Shown: one piece after another, positions 42,422 to 50,413 of the stretch
How the letters are laid out: each line of letters opens with the position of its first letter
Numbering within the stretch: position 1 is the first letter of the stretch
NCBI RefSeq assembly: GCF_900106785.1
Contig: NZ_LT629842.1
Span: 163,203 to 227,202, forward strand
Reading direction: 5' to 3'
Source: Prevotellamassilia timonensis
GTDB lineage: Bacteria; Bacteroidota; Bacteroidia; Bacteroidales; Bacteroidaceae
Length of the DNA: 64,000 nt
Notes under the pieces: generated by a model
Database searches by the model: none
Told to the model about the DNA's origin: nothing
Seen by the model: only the letters and a program-made list of their open reading frames with translations
Position numbers and translations under genes: made by a program

Positions 42422-43750
42422 ATGACAAACGTGAGACCACAATATTTAGTAGCCCTTTCGGGCGGAGCCGATTCGGTGTGCTTACTGCTCACTTTACTTG
42501 AAAAGGGTGAGGTAGGGGCGGCAGCACACTGCAACTTTCATTTGCGCGGCGACGAGAGCGACCGCGATGAAGAATTTGTGCGCCAACTGTGCCTGCAGCG
42601 CGGTGTAAAGCTCTTCGTGAAACACTTCGACACTCAAGCTGAAGTCGAAAAGACTGGCGAGAGCATCGAGATGGCAGCCCGCCGCTTGCGCTACGAGTGG
42701 TTCAACGCAATGATTAGAGACCTTGGCTTTGACGCCGTAGCAGTGGGGCATCATCAGGAGGATAATGCCGAAACTCTGTTGCTCAATCTGTTGCGCGGCA
42801 CGGGGTTGCAAGGACTTGCTGGCATGCAGCGCATGAGCCGCAAACAAGGTTTTGCCATATACCGCCCATTGTTGGAGTGGACCAAAGCCGATATATTACA
42901 ATATCTTGACAAGGCCGCCCAAACTTATGTAACCGACAGTACCAATGCCGATACGCATTATCGCCGCAACAAATTGCGCCATGAGGTTTTGCCTTTGTTG
43001 CAGACCATCAATCCACAAATCATTCGCACACTCAACCAAATGGCCAAGAACTTGACAGAGGCCAACGACATCTACCAGTCGAGTGTGCATGACATGGCCA
43101 CCCAATGCGGTTTGACTAATGTGGCACAACACAAGAGATATAAGCAAATAGGCTATGCAGCGCTAAGGCAGCACCGCTTTGCCCATGCCATATTGCGCGA
43201 ACTGCTTATGCCTTATGCTTTTTCCGACGCCCAAGTGCGTGATGCGCTGAGTATGGGTGTCGGGGGCGTGATTGAAAACGAACAGGGGTATGTAACACGT
43301 AGCGAAGACTTGCTCATATTCGGTCCGGTGCCTCGCACAATAAAGGCTGAGACCATATTCCGAAGCAAATCAGAATGTCTGTGTTCAGAGGACATCATTG
43401 GCGGTTCATTGAGCATAATTAACCGGCTGGTGACGTACAACAAAGACCTGTCGTTGAAGTGTGCACGCAATGAAATTAAAATAGATGTCGATGCCGTGTG
43501 TGGGCAGTTGACATTGCGTCCGGTGGCAGAGGGCGACCGTTTCACCCCCTTTGGCATGAAGGGCGGTAGCCAGTTGTTGAGCGATTACATGACCAATCAT
43601 CATTTCACCCGGCTCGACAAACGACTGGCCATGGTGCTGGCCGATGAACGCGGCATTGTATGGTTGATAGGTGAACGTTGCGATGAGCGTCTGCGTGTGA
43701 CGGAAAGCACCCGAAAAGTACTGCACTTCGTAGTACATAATATAGGTTGA
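42422..43750 (+). CDS. tilS: tRNA(Ile)-lysidine synthetase
   Basis: The 442-residue protein has the PP-loop LVALSGGADSVCLLL (SGGADS at 13-18), VAVGHHQEDNAETLLLNLLRG and RPLLEWTKADI. C-terminal TilS substrate-binding domains follow (LTLRPVAEGDRF and DERGIVWLIGERCDERLRV). It ligates lysine to C34 of the minor tRNA-Ile anticodon and is normally essential. Length and motifs are as expected. It follows a radical SAM gene with a short P3 element between. Confidence 0.96.
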   Translation: MTNVRPQYLVALSGGADSVCLLLTLLEKGEVGAAAHCNFHLRGDESDRDEEFVRQLCLQRGVKLFVKHFDTQAEVEKTGESIEMAARRLRYEWFNAMIRDLGFDAVAVGHHQEDNAETLLLNLLRGTGLQGLAGMQRMSRKQGFAIYRPLLEWTKADILQYLDKAAQTYVTDSTNADTHYRRNKLRHEVLPLLQTINPQIIRTLNQMAKNLTEANDIYQSSVHDMATQCGLTNVAQHKRYKQIGYAALRQHRFAHAILRELLMPYAFSDAQVRDALSMGVGGVIENEQGYVTRSEDLLIFGPVPRTIKAETIFRSKSECLCSEDIIGGSLSIINRLVTYNKDLSLKCARNEIKIDVDAVCGQLTLRPVAEGDRFTPFGMKGGSQLLSDYMTNHHFTRLDKRLAMVLADERGIVWLIGERCDERLRVTESTRKVLHFVVHNIG

Positions 43751-43904
43751 CGAGTTGACAAGTTGACGAGTTGACAAGTTGACGAGTAAGTATGTCTCAG
43801 ACTACTTGTCCAGTTAAGAAACCATAGAACTTGGCAAACTTACCTGTAAACCTGTAAACCTGTCAACCTGTAAACCCGTTAACTAAATTCCGCCAGCGTG
43901 TAAA
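43748..43904. repeat. Mirrored P3 octamer array after tilS
   Basis: The left arm has units TTGACGAG, TTGACAAG, TTGACGAG, TTGACAAG, TTGACGAG ending in TAAG. The right arm has CTTAC, then CTGTAAAC, CTGTAAAC, CTGTCAAC, CTGTAAAC, CCGTTAAC, and ends with the box AATTCCGCCAGCG. The arms pair over about 44 bp, with substitutions in several units. Confidence 0.9.
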
Positions 43905-43923
43905 TATAATATTAGAACGCAAA

Positions 43924-44277
43924 ATGAAATCACTCATATATATATTATTGTTCAGCATAGTGCTTGTGGCCGCTTGTGGTGAGGACCGCAGTGGCGAACA
44001 ACCCTTTGCCCCCACTGTGCAGACAGGTACAGCGGCCCAGACGGGCGACTCTGTGCTACTGACTGGTGCTGTACTAACTTCGCCTAACAGCTCGTTGCGT
44101 GAGTGTGGCTTTGAGTATGGCAATGACACATTGCGCGGCAAGGTAGTGGCCGATACGGCTAACACCTTTAGTGCTTATACCGACTCGTTGGGCAAGGGCA
44201 CATATTACGCTGTGGCCTATGCCCGCAATGGGGTAGGCACAGGACATGGCGATACCATCTACTTTGTGGTGAGATAA
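43924..44277 (+). CDS. Small lipoprotein with fibronectin-III-like domain
   Basis: The 117-residue protein has a lipobox LVAAC (Cys18). The mature ~100 residues read as one beta-sandwich: LLTGAVLTSPNSSLRECGFE, followed by strands ending KGTYYAVAYARNGVGTG and DTIYFVVR. This layout resembles the fibronectin-III-like repeats found in many Bacteroidota lipoproteins. No function is known. It lies 19 bp before a membrane-anchored protein gene on the same strand, probably co-transcribed. Confidence 0.75.
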   Translation: MKSLIYILLFSIVLVAACGEDRSGEQPFAPTVQTGTAAQTGDSVLLTGAVLTSPNSSLRECGFEYGNDTLRGKVVADTANTFSAYTDSLGKGTYYAVAYARNGVGTGHGDTIYFVVR

Positions 44278-44296
44278 AGATAATACTTGATTAACA

Positions 44297-45109
44297 ATGA
44301 AGGAAGACAAAGAACTGCATAATGACGCGGCAAAGCACGAACAGCCGAATGATGCCGCTACCAACGAACCGCGACTTCACGCCTCAAACTTTACGCCGAG
44401 CGAAAGTCGTACCACCAACATTCCGCCCCGCTTGCCGGTGGGCTTTACCTACGACTCGCCAGAGCCTGTAACTGCAACATCCGAAACGCCTGCAACGCCA
44501 GTCTCTGTGGCAGACGAGCAGCATGAAGATACTGCGGTTGAGGCTACTCCAGCCAGCACTGCGGCGCCAGAACCCGAGCCGGTGCCTGAGCCAGAGCAAC
44601 ACCCCGATATGCCAGACGACGATGCCCCGTTGCGCTCAGAACCCATTATGCCGCGCCGCAAACAACCGCGTCGCAAGCACCCCAATCACACGGCGCGCCG
44701 TGTGGGTGCATGGTGCAAGCGTTATGCGCTGTGGGTGCTCTTGGCAGTGGTAGTGATTGGTGCGGCGGCAAGTTATCAGTTGTGGACACCTCTCCTTGGC
44801 GGTTGGGGGCACGATGAAGAGCCGGCACCCGTCATAGCTGCCGACACCCTGCCAAAGCCCAAACCCGTCGAGCGTGACACCATGGTTAACGTGTTGACCC
44901 ACGAGGATAGCTTGCGCATACAAGATTCTGTGCGCCATGCACGGTGGTTGTATTGGCAGCGTTACAAAAAGCGCAAAGAGCAACAAGAGGCTGCAAAGAA
45001 TGCGGCAGAGGGTGAAGAGACTGCAGCTCCGGCAACCGAGAACACCACACCCGCTACGGGTTCGCACCCCACGCATGCCACTCACAACGACTCTTTGCAT
45101 AAGCAATAA
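44297..45109 (+). CDS. Single-pass membrane protein with long disordered ends, unknown function
   Basis: The 270-residue protein has a ~115-residue acidic, Pro/Glu-rich N-terminus (PEPEPVPEPE), a basic cluster PRRKQPRRKHPNHTARR (119-135), and one membrane helix at about 144-161 (LWVLLAVVVIGAAASYQLW). The C-terminal ~100 residues are charged with a possible coiled coil (YWQRYKKRKEQQEAAKNAA) and an Ala/Thr tail. Positive charges before the helix suggest the N-terminus is cytoplasmic and the C-terminus periplasmic. I recognise no family. The layout resembles scaffolds or TonB-like bridges, but no such domain is visible. Confidence 0.6.
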   Translation: MKEDKELHNDAAKHEQPNDAATNEPRLHASNFTPSESRTTNIPPRLPVGFTYDSPEPVTATSETPATPVSVADEQHEDTAVEATPASTAAPEPEPVPEPEQHPDMPDDDAPLRSEPIMPRRKQPRRKHPNHTARRVGAWCKRYALWVLLAVVVIGAAASYQLWTPLLGGWGHDEEPAPVIAADTLPKPKPVERDTMVNVLTHEDSLRIQDSVRHARWLYWQRYKKRKEQQEAAKNAAEGEETAAPATENTTPATGSHPTHATHNDSLHKQ

Positions 45110-45111
45110 GT

Positions 45112-45392
45112 TTAAGACGCGAGCACTAATGGGGGCGACGCGTACCAAGGCTGCTGTAAAGGCCGACGCGGGACGAGACTGTTGAAAAATACCCCGACAC
45201 GAGACGCGTCGTCCCCATTAGAGCAAGCGTTTAGTAGTAGCGCTTAGAGGTAGCGTTTGGTGTTAGTGTTTGATGCTTGAAGAAACGCTAACTCTAATGG
45301 GGGCGACGCGTCTCGCGTCGGGGAATTTTTCAGCAACCTCGTCCCGCGTCGGTTTTTCAGCAGTCTCGTCCCACCTCGCCCCCCATTAGAGC
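45112..45392. repeat. Two P2 repeats with the alternative spacer
   Basis: The first unit (to about 45240) has GGGGGCGACGCGTACC, a divergent spacer with GACGCGGGACGAGACTG, and the inverted core CGAGACGCGTCGTCCCC. The second (about 45275-45392) has GGGGGCGACGCGTCTCGCGT and two copies of TTTTTCAGCAGYCTCGTCCC. The 13-bp arm units (GTTTAGTAGTAGC, GCTTAGAGGTAGC) lie between them. The unit ends 58 bp before the glycosyltransferase start. Confidence 0.85.
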
Positions 45393-45449
45393 GCAGTGTG
45401 CTCTGACGCAACGTTACCCAGTCCTCAATCACTCCCTCACATTCCACCT

Positions 45450-46643
45450 ATGCACATATTAGAGATACCCTCGTTCTTTCCCCCCTATGGTGGTCATTTC
45501 TGCATAGACCAAAGCAAAGCACTGGTAGCTCAAGGTCATGTGGTAAGGGTGATAGCCGCCCTCAATGTCAGTGCCCGGCTCACCCCCAAATTATATCTGC
45601 GTGCCTCGCGCCGCCCTTACAATGTGATGATGGACGGCATAGAGGTGATGCGGTGTGAGGTGCGCAGTCTGCCAGCACTCAACAAACTCAATGCGCGCCG
45701 TTGGTGTCGCATGGTGCAGCGTATGGCTGATGCCTATGTGCGCCGTTATGGCAAACCCGACATGCTGCACGCCCACTGCTGTGCCTGGGCCGGCTATGCC
45801 GCCATGTTAGTGGCCAACAAATATGGCATACCTTATGTCATAACCGAGCATCTGCCCAAGTCTATACACGAACGAGGGTTCGGAAGCCAGGGTGCGCAAT
45901 CGTGGCAAATACCCTTGCTCAGACGTGCATACGAAAATGCCGCCATGGTCATACCCGTGGCGGCCGAACTGGTTGACGAACTGGCGCCTTATTATGGCAA
46001 GGCATACCGCTGGACCGCTGTGTCAAATGCCATCGACACCACGTTCTATGCCTACAAAGAGCGGCCTGTTTGCGGCAGCGCACCTACCGTGGTATGCTGT
46101 GTGGCCGACTTTATACACCGCAAGGGGTATGACATATTGTTCGAGGCCATACGCCTTTATAAAGAAAAACACGACAAAAACATACAACTCATTATAGCTG
46201 GCCGTGGCACCGATTCGGATGCCATGCAGAGCCTGATACACCAAAATGCCCTCGACGGCATAGTCGAAGCGTATGGGCAGGTCGACCGTGAGGGGGTGCG
46301 CAGCATACTCTATCACAGCCGTTGCCTGATGCTTGCCACCCGTGGCGAGGTGCAACCACTCGTTTTACTCGAGGCCATGAGCACCGGTATACCCGTGGTC
46401 AGCACCGAAGTGGTGCCGCAATGCGAGCGCATTGACGGTGGTTGCTTTGTTGGCCAGACAGACAATGCCGCATCGTTGTGCACACAACTTTACAAAGCCC
46501 TGCACCAGCCTCATTTTAACGGCAAAGCCATATCTGCACAGGTGGCAGATATGGCCTCGTATGACAGTGTGGGCAAACAACTGTCGCAATTATTTGAGCG
46601 GGTGCATGACACGTTTAAGCCCCACCAACCCCTTGCGCAGTAG
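45450..46643 (+). CDS. Family 4 glycosyltransferase
   Basis: From the ATG at 45450 the product has 397 residues and starts MHILEIPSFFPPYGGHFCID, with the GT-B N-terminal glycine-rich loop. VITEHLPKSIHERGF and VVPVAAEL-like segments follow, then the C-terminal nucleotide-binding half with TVVCCVADFIHRKGYDIL, LIIAGRGTDS and the EX7E motif in EVQPLVLLEAMSTGIPVV. It would be a retaining transferase of polysaccharide or lipid glycan assembly. Its 3' end overlaps the 3' end of the convergent GT2 gene by 54 bp. Confidence 0.92.
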   Translation: MHILEIPSFFPPYGGHFCIDQSKALVAQGHVVRVIAALNVSARLTPKLYLRASRRPYNVMMDGIEVMRCEVRSLPALNKLNARRWCRMVQRMADAYVRRYGKPDMLHAHCCAWAGYAAMLVANKYGIPYVITEHLPKSIHERGFGSQGAQSWQIPLLRRAYENAAMVIPVAAELVDELAPYYGKAYRWTAVSNAIDTTFYAYKERPVCGSAPTVVCCVADFIHRKGYDILFEAIRLYKEKHDKNIQLIIAGRGTDSDAMQSLIHQNALDGIVEAYGQVDREGVRSILYHSRCLMLATRGEVQPLVLLEAMSTGIPVVSTEVVPQCERIDGGCFVGQTDNAASLCTQLYKALHQPHFNGKAISAQVADMASYDSVGKQLSQLFERVHDTFKPHQPLAQ

Positions 46644-47606
46644 CAAGGCCGCCCGCCACATAAGCGGATATTTAGTGACCCACATCACACACCTCGCCTT
46701 CTTGCCCAGTGCAACTCGCCATTCGTTGGCATATTCCAATGCCTCGCTCCTCAATGCCGTGTTGTGACACCTGAAAGCGTGCATCAGCAGTTCGTACGAT
46801 TTCAGGGCAAAGAAAGCCCTTGTGCGTGGTGTGTCAAGGTTAAAATGCGAGGCCAACAACCACGACAGCGAAGCAGTGCGTTGTACAAATCTGAATTGTT
46901 GCGCACTGTCGGGCAAGCACGACACCGAAGTGTGTCCAACGCTGTAGTCAAGCGTTGTTTCGGGCAGATAAGCCACGTCGCCTTGGTGGGCGAGTACAAA
47001 GGCTATCTGCAAATCCTCGCAGCCAAATTCCTTGTTGCGCAGCAGTGCGCGGTTGGTATTGTAAAAGTCTCTCAACACCTTTGCGCGGTACATGGCGGTG
47101 CAAAGGTGAATGACCGGGGCAGTAGTTTGAGTAATAATGCTTTCGAGCATCAGCGAGCCGCGTGTGATAGGGCTCGCAAAAGGCGTTTCCTTGTTTGCCA
47201 CCTCGCGTTTGGTGTCCTCGTAATACCTGTTCCAGTTAGTGTGCACCACGGTCACGTTGGCATTAGCCGCCAGCACCTTCCATTCCTTTTCAAGTTTGTA
47301 TTTATCCGTCCAGAAGTCATCGCCAGCACAATCGGCAATGTATTCGCCGCGGCAAGCCTCAAAGCAATCATAGTAATTGTCAACCACCCCCTTGTTGGCA
47401 GTGGCCGGCATCAGTCTGATAGTGTCGGGGTGTTGCTTGGCATAAGCCTCGCAGATGTGTCGTGTGCCGTCGGTCGAACAGTCGTCGCCCACCACCACCT
47501 CGAAGGGCGCGCTGCAGCATTGTGCAAGCACCGAGTCGAGTGTGCGGGCAATAGTGTCCTCTTGATTATACGTCAGCACAATGACCGATATGAGTGGCTC
47601 TTTCAT
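46590..47606 (-). CDS. Family 2 glycosyltransferase
   Basis: Taking the ATG at 47604-47606 (a GTG at 47612 is in frame), the product has 338 residues. It begins MKEPLISVIVLTYNQEDTIA, has VVGDDCSTDGTRHICEAYA, and the metal-binding CAGDDFWTDKYKLEKEW at about 95-111. A C-terminal ~100 residues include FNLDTPRTRAFFALKSYELL. It is a typical inverting GT-A enzyme of surface glycan synthesis; donor and acceptor are unknown. It follows serC by 11 bp, an unusual operon partner, and its tail overlaps the convergent GT4 gene. Confidence 0.92.
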   Translation of the reverse strand: MKEPLISVIVLTYNQEDTIARTLDSVLAQCCSAPFEVVVGDDCSTDGTRHICEAYAKQHPDTIRLMPATANKGVVDNYYDCFEACRGEYIADCAGDDFWTDKYKLEKEWKVLAANANVTVVHTNWNRYYEDTKREVANKETPFASPITRGSLMLESIITQTTAPVIHLCTAMYRAKVLRDFYNTNRALLRNKEFGCEDLQIAFVLAHQGDVAYLPETTLDYSVGHTSVSCLPDSAQQFRFVQRTASLSWLLASHFNLDTPRTRAFFALKSYELLMHAFRCHNTALRSEALEYANEWRVALGKKARCVMWVTKYPLMWRAALLLRKGLVGLKRVMHPLK

Positions 47607-47617
47607 AATCACGTGGT

Positions 47618-48700
47618 TCAGTTGTTGATGTGTAGAGTTTCAAACTCCTTCATGCAGTCCACCAGGGCCTGCACCCCCTCTATCGGCATGGCATTGTAGC
47701 ACGAGGCACGAAATCCCCCCACCGAACGGTGCCCTTTTATGGCATAAATGCCACGTTGGGCAGCAAAGTTGGCAAAGTCGTCGGCCAGGTGGGCGTATGC
47801 CTTATTCATTACAAAGCAAATATTCATGAGCGAGCGGTCGTCCCGTCGTGCCGTACCACAGAACAACTTGTTGCGGTCCACCTCAGCGTAAAGCAGTGCC
47901 GCACGGCGTTTGGCGCGGCGCTCCATCTCCGTCACCCCGCCTTGAGCCTTAACCCACCGCAGCGTTTGCAGTGCGGTGTAGATGGGCAGCATGGGTGGCG
48001 TGTTGTACATCGACTGGTGAGCAATGTGCACGGCATAGTCGAGCATGGCGGGCAATTTGCGCCCTGTACGGCCCACGGCATCGTTGCGCACAATGACAAA
48101 GGTCGTGCCAGCCATTGACAAATTCTTTTGAGCGCCGCCGTATATCATGTCGTAGCGCTCCACGTCAATGTCACGTGTCAAGATGTCCGATGACATGTCC
48201 GCCACCAAAGGCACCCCCACGTCAAGGTCCTTGCGCAGTTCGGTGCCGTAAATGGTATTGTTGGTGGTAATGTGCAGATAGTCGGCATCGGCCGGTACGC
48301 TGAATTGCGAGGGCACATACGTGTAGTTGTCGTTAGCCGATGAGGCCACATTCACCACCTCGCCCCACAGTCGTGCCTCGTCCATGGCCTGGTGTGCCCA
48401 GTGCCCGCTGTCAAGGTAAGCCGCCTTGTGGCGTAGCAGGTTCATGGGTATCATGTCAAACTGCAGACGAGCACCACCACCCAGAAACAGCACCGAGTAA
48501 CCTTCGGGCACATGGAGCAGTTCCTTCATCAAACTCTGCGCCTCGGCCAGCACCGCTTTGAACTGTGGTGTGCGGTGCCCAATCTCCATCAGCGAGAGCC
48601 CCATGCCATCAAAGTCCCTCACGGCCTGTGCTGTGGCCTCTACCACCTCGTCGGGCAGCATGGCCGGTCCTGCGCCAAAATTGTATACTTTGTGTGTCAT
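47618..48700 (-). CDS. serC: Phosphoserine aminotransferase
   Basis: The 360-residue protein starts [20 protein letters not shown], the family N-terminus. It has [27 protein letters not shown], and the PLP-binding lysine in [34 protein letters not shown] closes the C-terminal domain. It makes phosphoserine from 3-phosphohydroxypyruvate and also acts in pyridoxal phosphate synthesis. serA is not the next gene here. A strong consensus promoter lies 21 bp upstream. Confidence 0.96.
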   Translation of the reverse strand: MTHKVYNFGAGPAMLPDEVVEATAQAVRDFDGMGLSLMEIGHRTPQFKAVLAEAQSLMKELLHVPEGYSVLFLGGGARLQFDMIPMNLLRHKAAYLDSGHWAHQAMDEARLWGEVVNVASSANDNYTYVPSQFSVPADADYLHITTNNTIYGTELRKDLDVGVPLVADMSSDILTRDIDVERYDMIYGGAQKNLSMAGTTFVIVRNDAVGRTGRKLPAMLDYAVHIAHQSMYNTPPMLPIYTALQTLRWVKAQGGVTEMERRAKRRAALLYAEVDRNKLFCGTARRDDRSLMNICFVMNKAYAHLADDFANFAAQRGIYAIKGHRSVGGFRASCYNAMPIEGVQALVDCMKEFETLHINN

Positions 48701-48721
48701 CTAATTCGGTCTTTTGTCATA

Positions 48722-48752
48722 CAAAAGTACGTCTAATTGTGCGTTTGGCAAA
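48722..48752 (-). promoter_or_regulatory. Promoter of serC-GT2
   Basis: TTTG (48749-48752) and TACTTTTG (48722-48729) on the minus strand, 19 bp apart, match the consensus. The implied leader is about 15 nt. Confidence 0.65.
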
Positions 48753-48782
48753 GCAAGGTAAAAAACAAGAGGGTGTGTCAAA

Positions 48783-49128
48783 CCTCAATTTGTGCGGGCT
48801 GAAAGGTAGGGCGTTCAAAATTGGCTTCAAAAATGAGATCGTTTTAGGGATTTCTATTCGTTGTTATGGCTGTTCGGTGAAAAGTAAACATGCGAACGGT
48901 CTCAAGCACCAAACGCTACCTCTAATGGGGGCGACGCGTCTCGCGTCGGGGAAAGATTCAGCTATTATTTAGTAGAGTTTGTATCTTTCCTTTTCATTAT
49001 CCCGACGCGAGACGCGTCGCCCCCATTAGTGCTTGCGTTTGGTTCTAGCGTTTTGTGCAGCGCGTTTCAGACATCTTAAAAGTCCCCCAAATCGGTCGCG
49101 CTTTTAATGCCGATTTTGAACCCCCTAG
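48783..49128. repeat. P1-like outer arms split by a P2 element
   Basis: TGCGGGCTGAAAGGTAGGGC followed by GTTCAAAATTGGC (48791-48825) is inverted at 49103-49128 as GCCGATTTTGAACCCCCTAG. A complete P2 element (48876-49062) lies inside, so this is a composite of two families. Confidence 0.65.
48876..49062. repeat. P2 palindromic repeat
   Basis: The outer arm GGTGAAAAGTAAACATGCG is followed by ACGGTCTCAAGCACCAAACG, then GGGGGCGACGCGTCTCGCGT. A spacer complementary to that at 11046 follows, then the inverted core and GTGCTTGCGTTTGG. Confidence 0.85.
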
Positions 49129-49425
49129 CTGAAAGCCCAATGATTGTTCATAGCCCTGGGCAAGCGAAGCGGCACCCAGGGTTATACGTAACGTGATGCA
49201 ATGACGCCCTGTAAGGGCAAAAGTGAATGATAATCATTACTTTTGCCCTTACAGGGCGCAACTGTTCCTACACACATTAACCCTGGGTGTCGCTATCGCT
49301 TGCCCAGGGCTATGTACAGTCATTGGGCTTTTATTGACATCATCGGCTGCGGCTCAGCAATTCAAGCAAGCTTGATTGCATTCGCCTTGCACGATGATTC
49401 AGCTCGCACTAATTGGGGTTTGATA
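49129..49425. repeat. P1 palindromic repeat, copy d, inverted relative to copy a
   Basis: AGCTGAAAGCCCAATG, the CCCTGGGCAAGCGAAGCGG stem and the central GTAAGGGCAAAAG/CTTTTGCCCTTAC stem are present. The right side holds the 71-nt module (49330-49400) that is identical, inverted, to 8801-8871. Confidence 0.85.
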
Positions 49426-49486
49426 TACCCTCTTTATAAGCAGCTATGCGAAGCAAGTGCTCAACAAAAGTTGATACGCCAGCTCG

Positions 49487-49936
49487 TTAGCCAATAGTAA
49501 TCAGTGTGGTACCCTCCATCACGCTGTCGCCAGCGCTAACGCAGATGCCGGTCACAGTACCGTCGGCCTCGGCTGTAATGTTGTTTTCCATTTTCATAGC
49601 CTCGAGCACGAGTACAGTCTCGCCCTTCTTCACGCTCTGGCCTTCCTTTACCAATATTTTGGTTACAACGCCAGGCAGCGGAGCCTTGACGGGAGCGCCA
49701 GCGCCAGGACCGCTCTTGGCGGCGGCAGCAGGAGCAGCCGGTTCAGCAGCCGGTGCAGCAGGAGCGGCAGCAGCCTCGGTGCTTACAGTGGGCAGAGCCT
49801 CCTCAACGAGAGACGAGCCTTGCATTTCAACCTCGAAAGGAATGCCGTTCACTTCGACTTTAGCTTTCGAGCCTACGATGCTGTCGATGGTCACGTCGAA
49901 CTGAGCACCGTTGATGGTATATTTGTATTGTTTCAT
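49487..49936 (-). CDS. Biotin carboxyl carrier protein of an acyl-CoA carboxylase/decarboxylase
   Basis: The 149-residue protein has an N-terminal ~45-residue conserved part (MKQYKYTINGAQFDVTIDSI), an Ala/Pro/Glu linker (about 50-80), and a C-terminal biotinyl domain with the EAMKMEN motif, biotinylated Lys115. It would carry carboxybiotin between a carboxyltransferase and a second partner. The carboxyltransferase gene lies upstream on the same strand, with an 87-codon gene between. It resembles the gamma subunit of methylmalonyl-CoA decarboxylase or the carrier of propionyl-CoA carboxylase. Confidence 0.93.
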   Translation of the reverse strand: MKQYKYTINGAQFDVTIDSIVGSKAKVEVNGIPFEVEMQGSSLVEEALPTVSTEAAAAPAAPAAEPAAPAAAAKSGPGAGAPVKAPLPGVVTKILVKEGQSVKKGETVLVLEAMKMENNITAEADGTVTGICVSAGDSVMEGTTLITIG

Positions 49937-49956
49937 TGCTAAATATTGCGCTATGT

Positions 49957-50220
49957 TTAGATTTGAGTCATCAGTTCGGCTGGGTTATTCCAGTTTGTAC
50001 GATGATTTTTTACAGTGATAATACCCGGTTCGTCGTCGTGTACAATCTCCACTTCGTGCTCAATGAGTGCGAGCGAGATGGCAGCGGCGTATGCCGGCAT
50101 TTCGGCCTCGGTGGGTTTGGTGTGGTAGCCATCAACCAAAAAGTCGGCTATGGTGCCTTGCTTCTCGTCCAGGCGGATAGTGATGGTCTGCTCACCTAAT
50201 TTATATTGAAAAGTCTTCAT
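49957..50220 (-). CDS. Small soluble protein of the carboxylase cluster, unknown function
   Basis: The 87-residue protein (MKTFQYKLGEQTITIRLDEK) has no signal peptide, no membrane helix and no Cys. It reads as a small alpha/beta fold: ITIRLDEKQGTIADFLVDGY, a helix AEMPAYAAAISLALIEHEVE, and a C-terminal IITVKNHRTNWNNPAEL. It lies 20 bp upstream of the biotin carrier gene and downstream of the carboxyltransferase. In related clusters a membrane-anchoring OadG-type subunit can occupy this place, but this protein lacks the helix. It may be an assembly or accessory subunit. Confidence 0.75.
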   Translation of the reverse strand: MKTFQYKLGEQTITIRLDEKQGTIADFLVDGYHTKPTEAEMPAYAAAISLALIEHEVEIVHDDEPGIITVKNHRTNWNNPAELMTQI

Positions 50221-50232
50221 TGCAATTTAATT

Positions 50233-50402
50233 TGCCAATGGGTTAATGTGCCGATGCGTACCGTTGGTGCAATTTTGGGTTAACGTGTTGACTGGTTGGC
50301 TGGTTAACAGGTAAGCAGCTTATATAACTTGGCAAACTTACCTGTCACCCTGTTAACTTGTCAACCTGTCACCCTGTTTGCTAATTCCGCCAACGCGTGA
50401 CA
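50233..50402. repeat. P3 mirrored octamer repeat inside the carboxylase cluster
   Basis: GCCAATGGGTTAATGTGCCG and GGGTTAACGTGTTGACTGG units at the left face CTTACCTGTCACCCTGTTAA units at the right. The right arm ends in AATTCCGCCAACGCG. It separates the carboxyltransferase from the two small genes. Confidence 0.8.
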
Positions 50403-50413
50403 TTAGCATATTA

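Noticed and set aside
49243..49497. Open frame of 84 codons inside P1 copy d
   Set aside because: It is produced by the repeat itself. Similar frames occur in other P1 and P2 copies in different reading frames, which shows they are not protein-coding.
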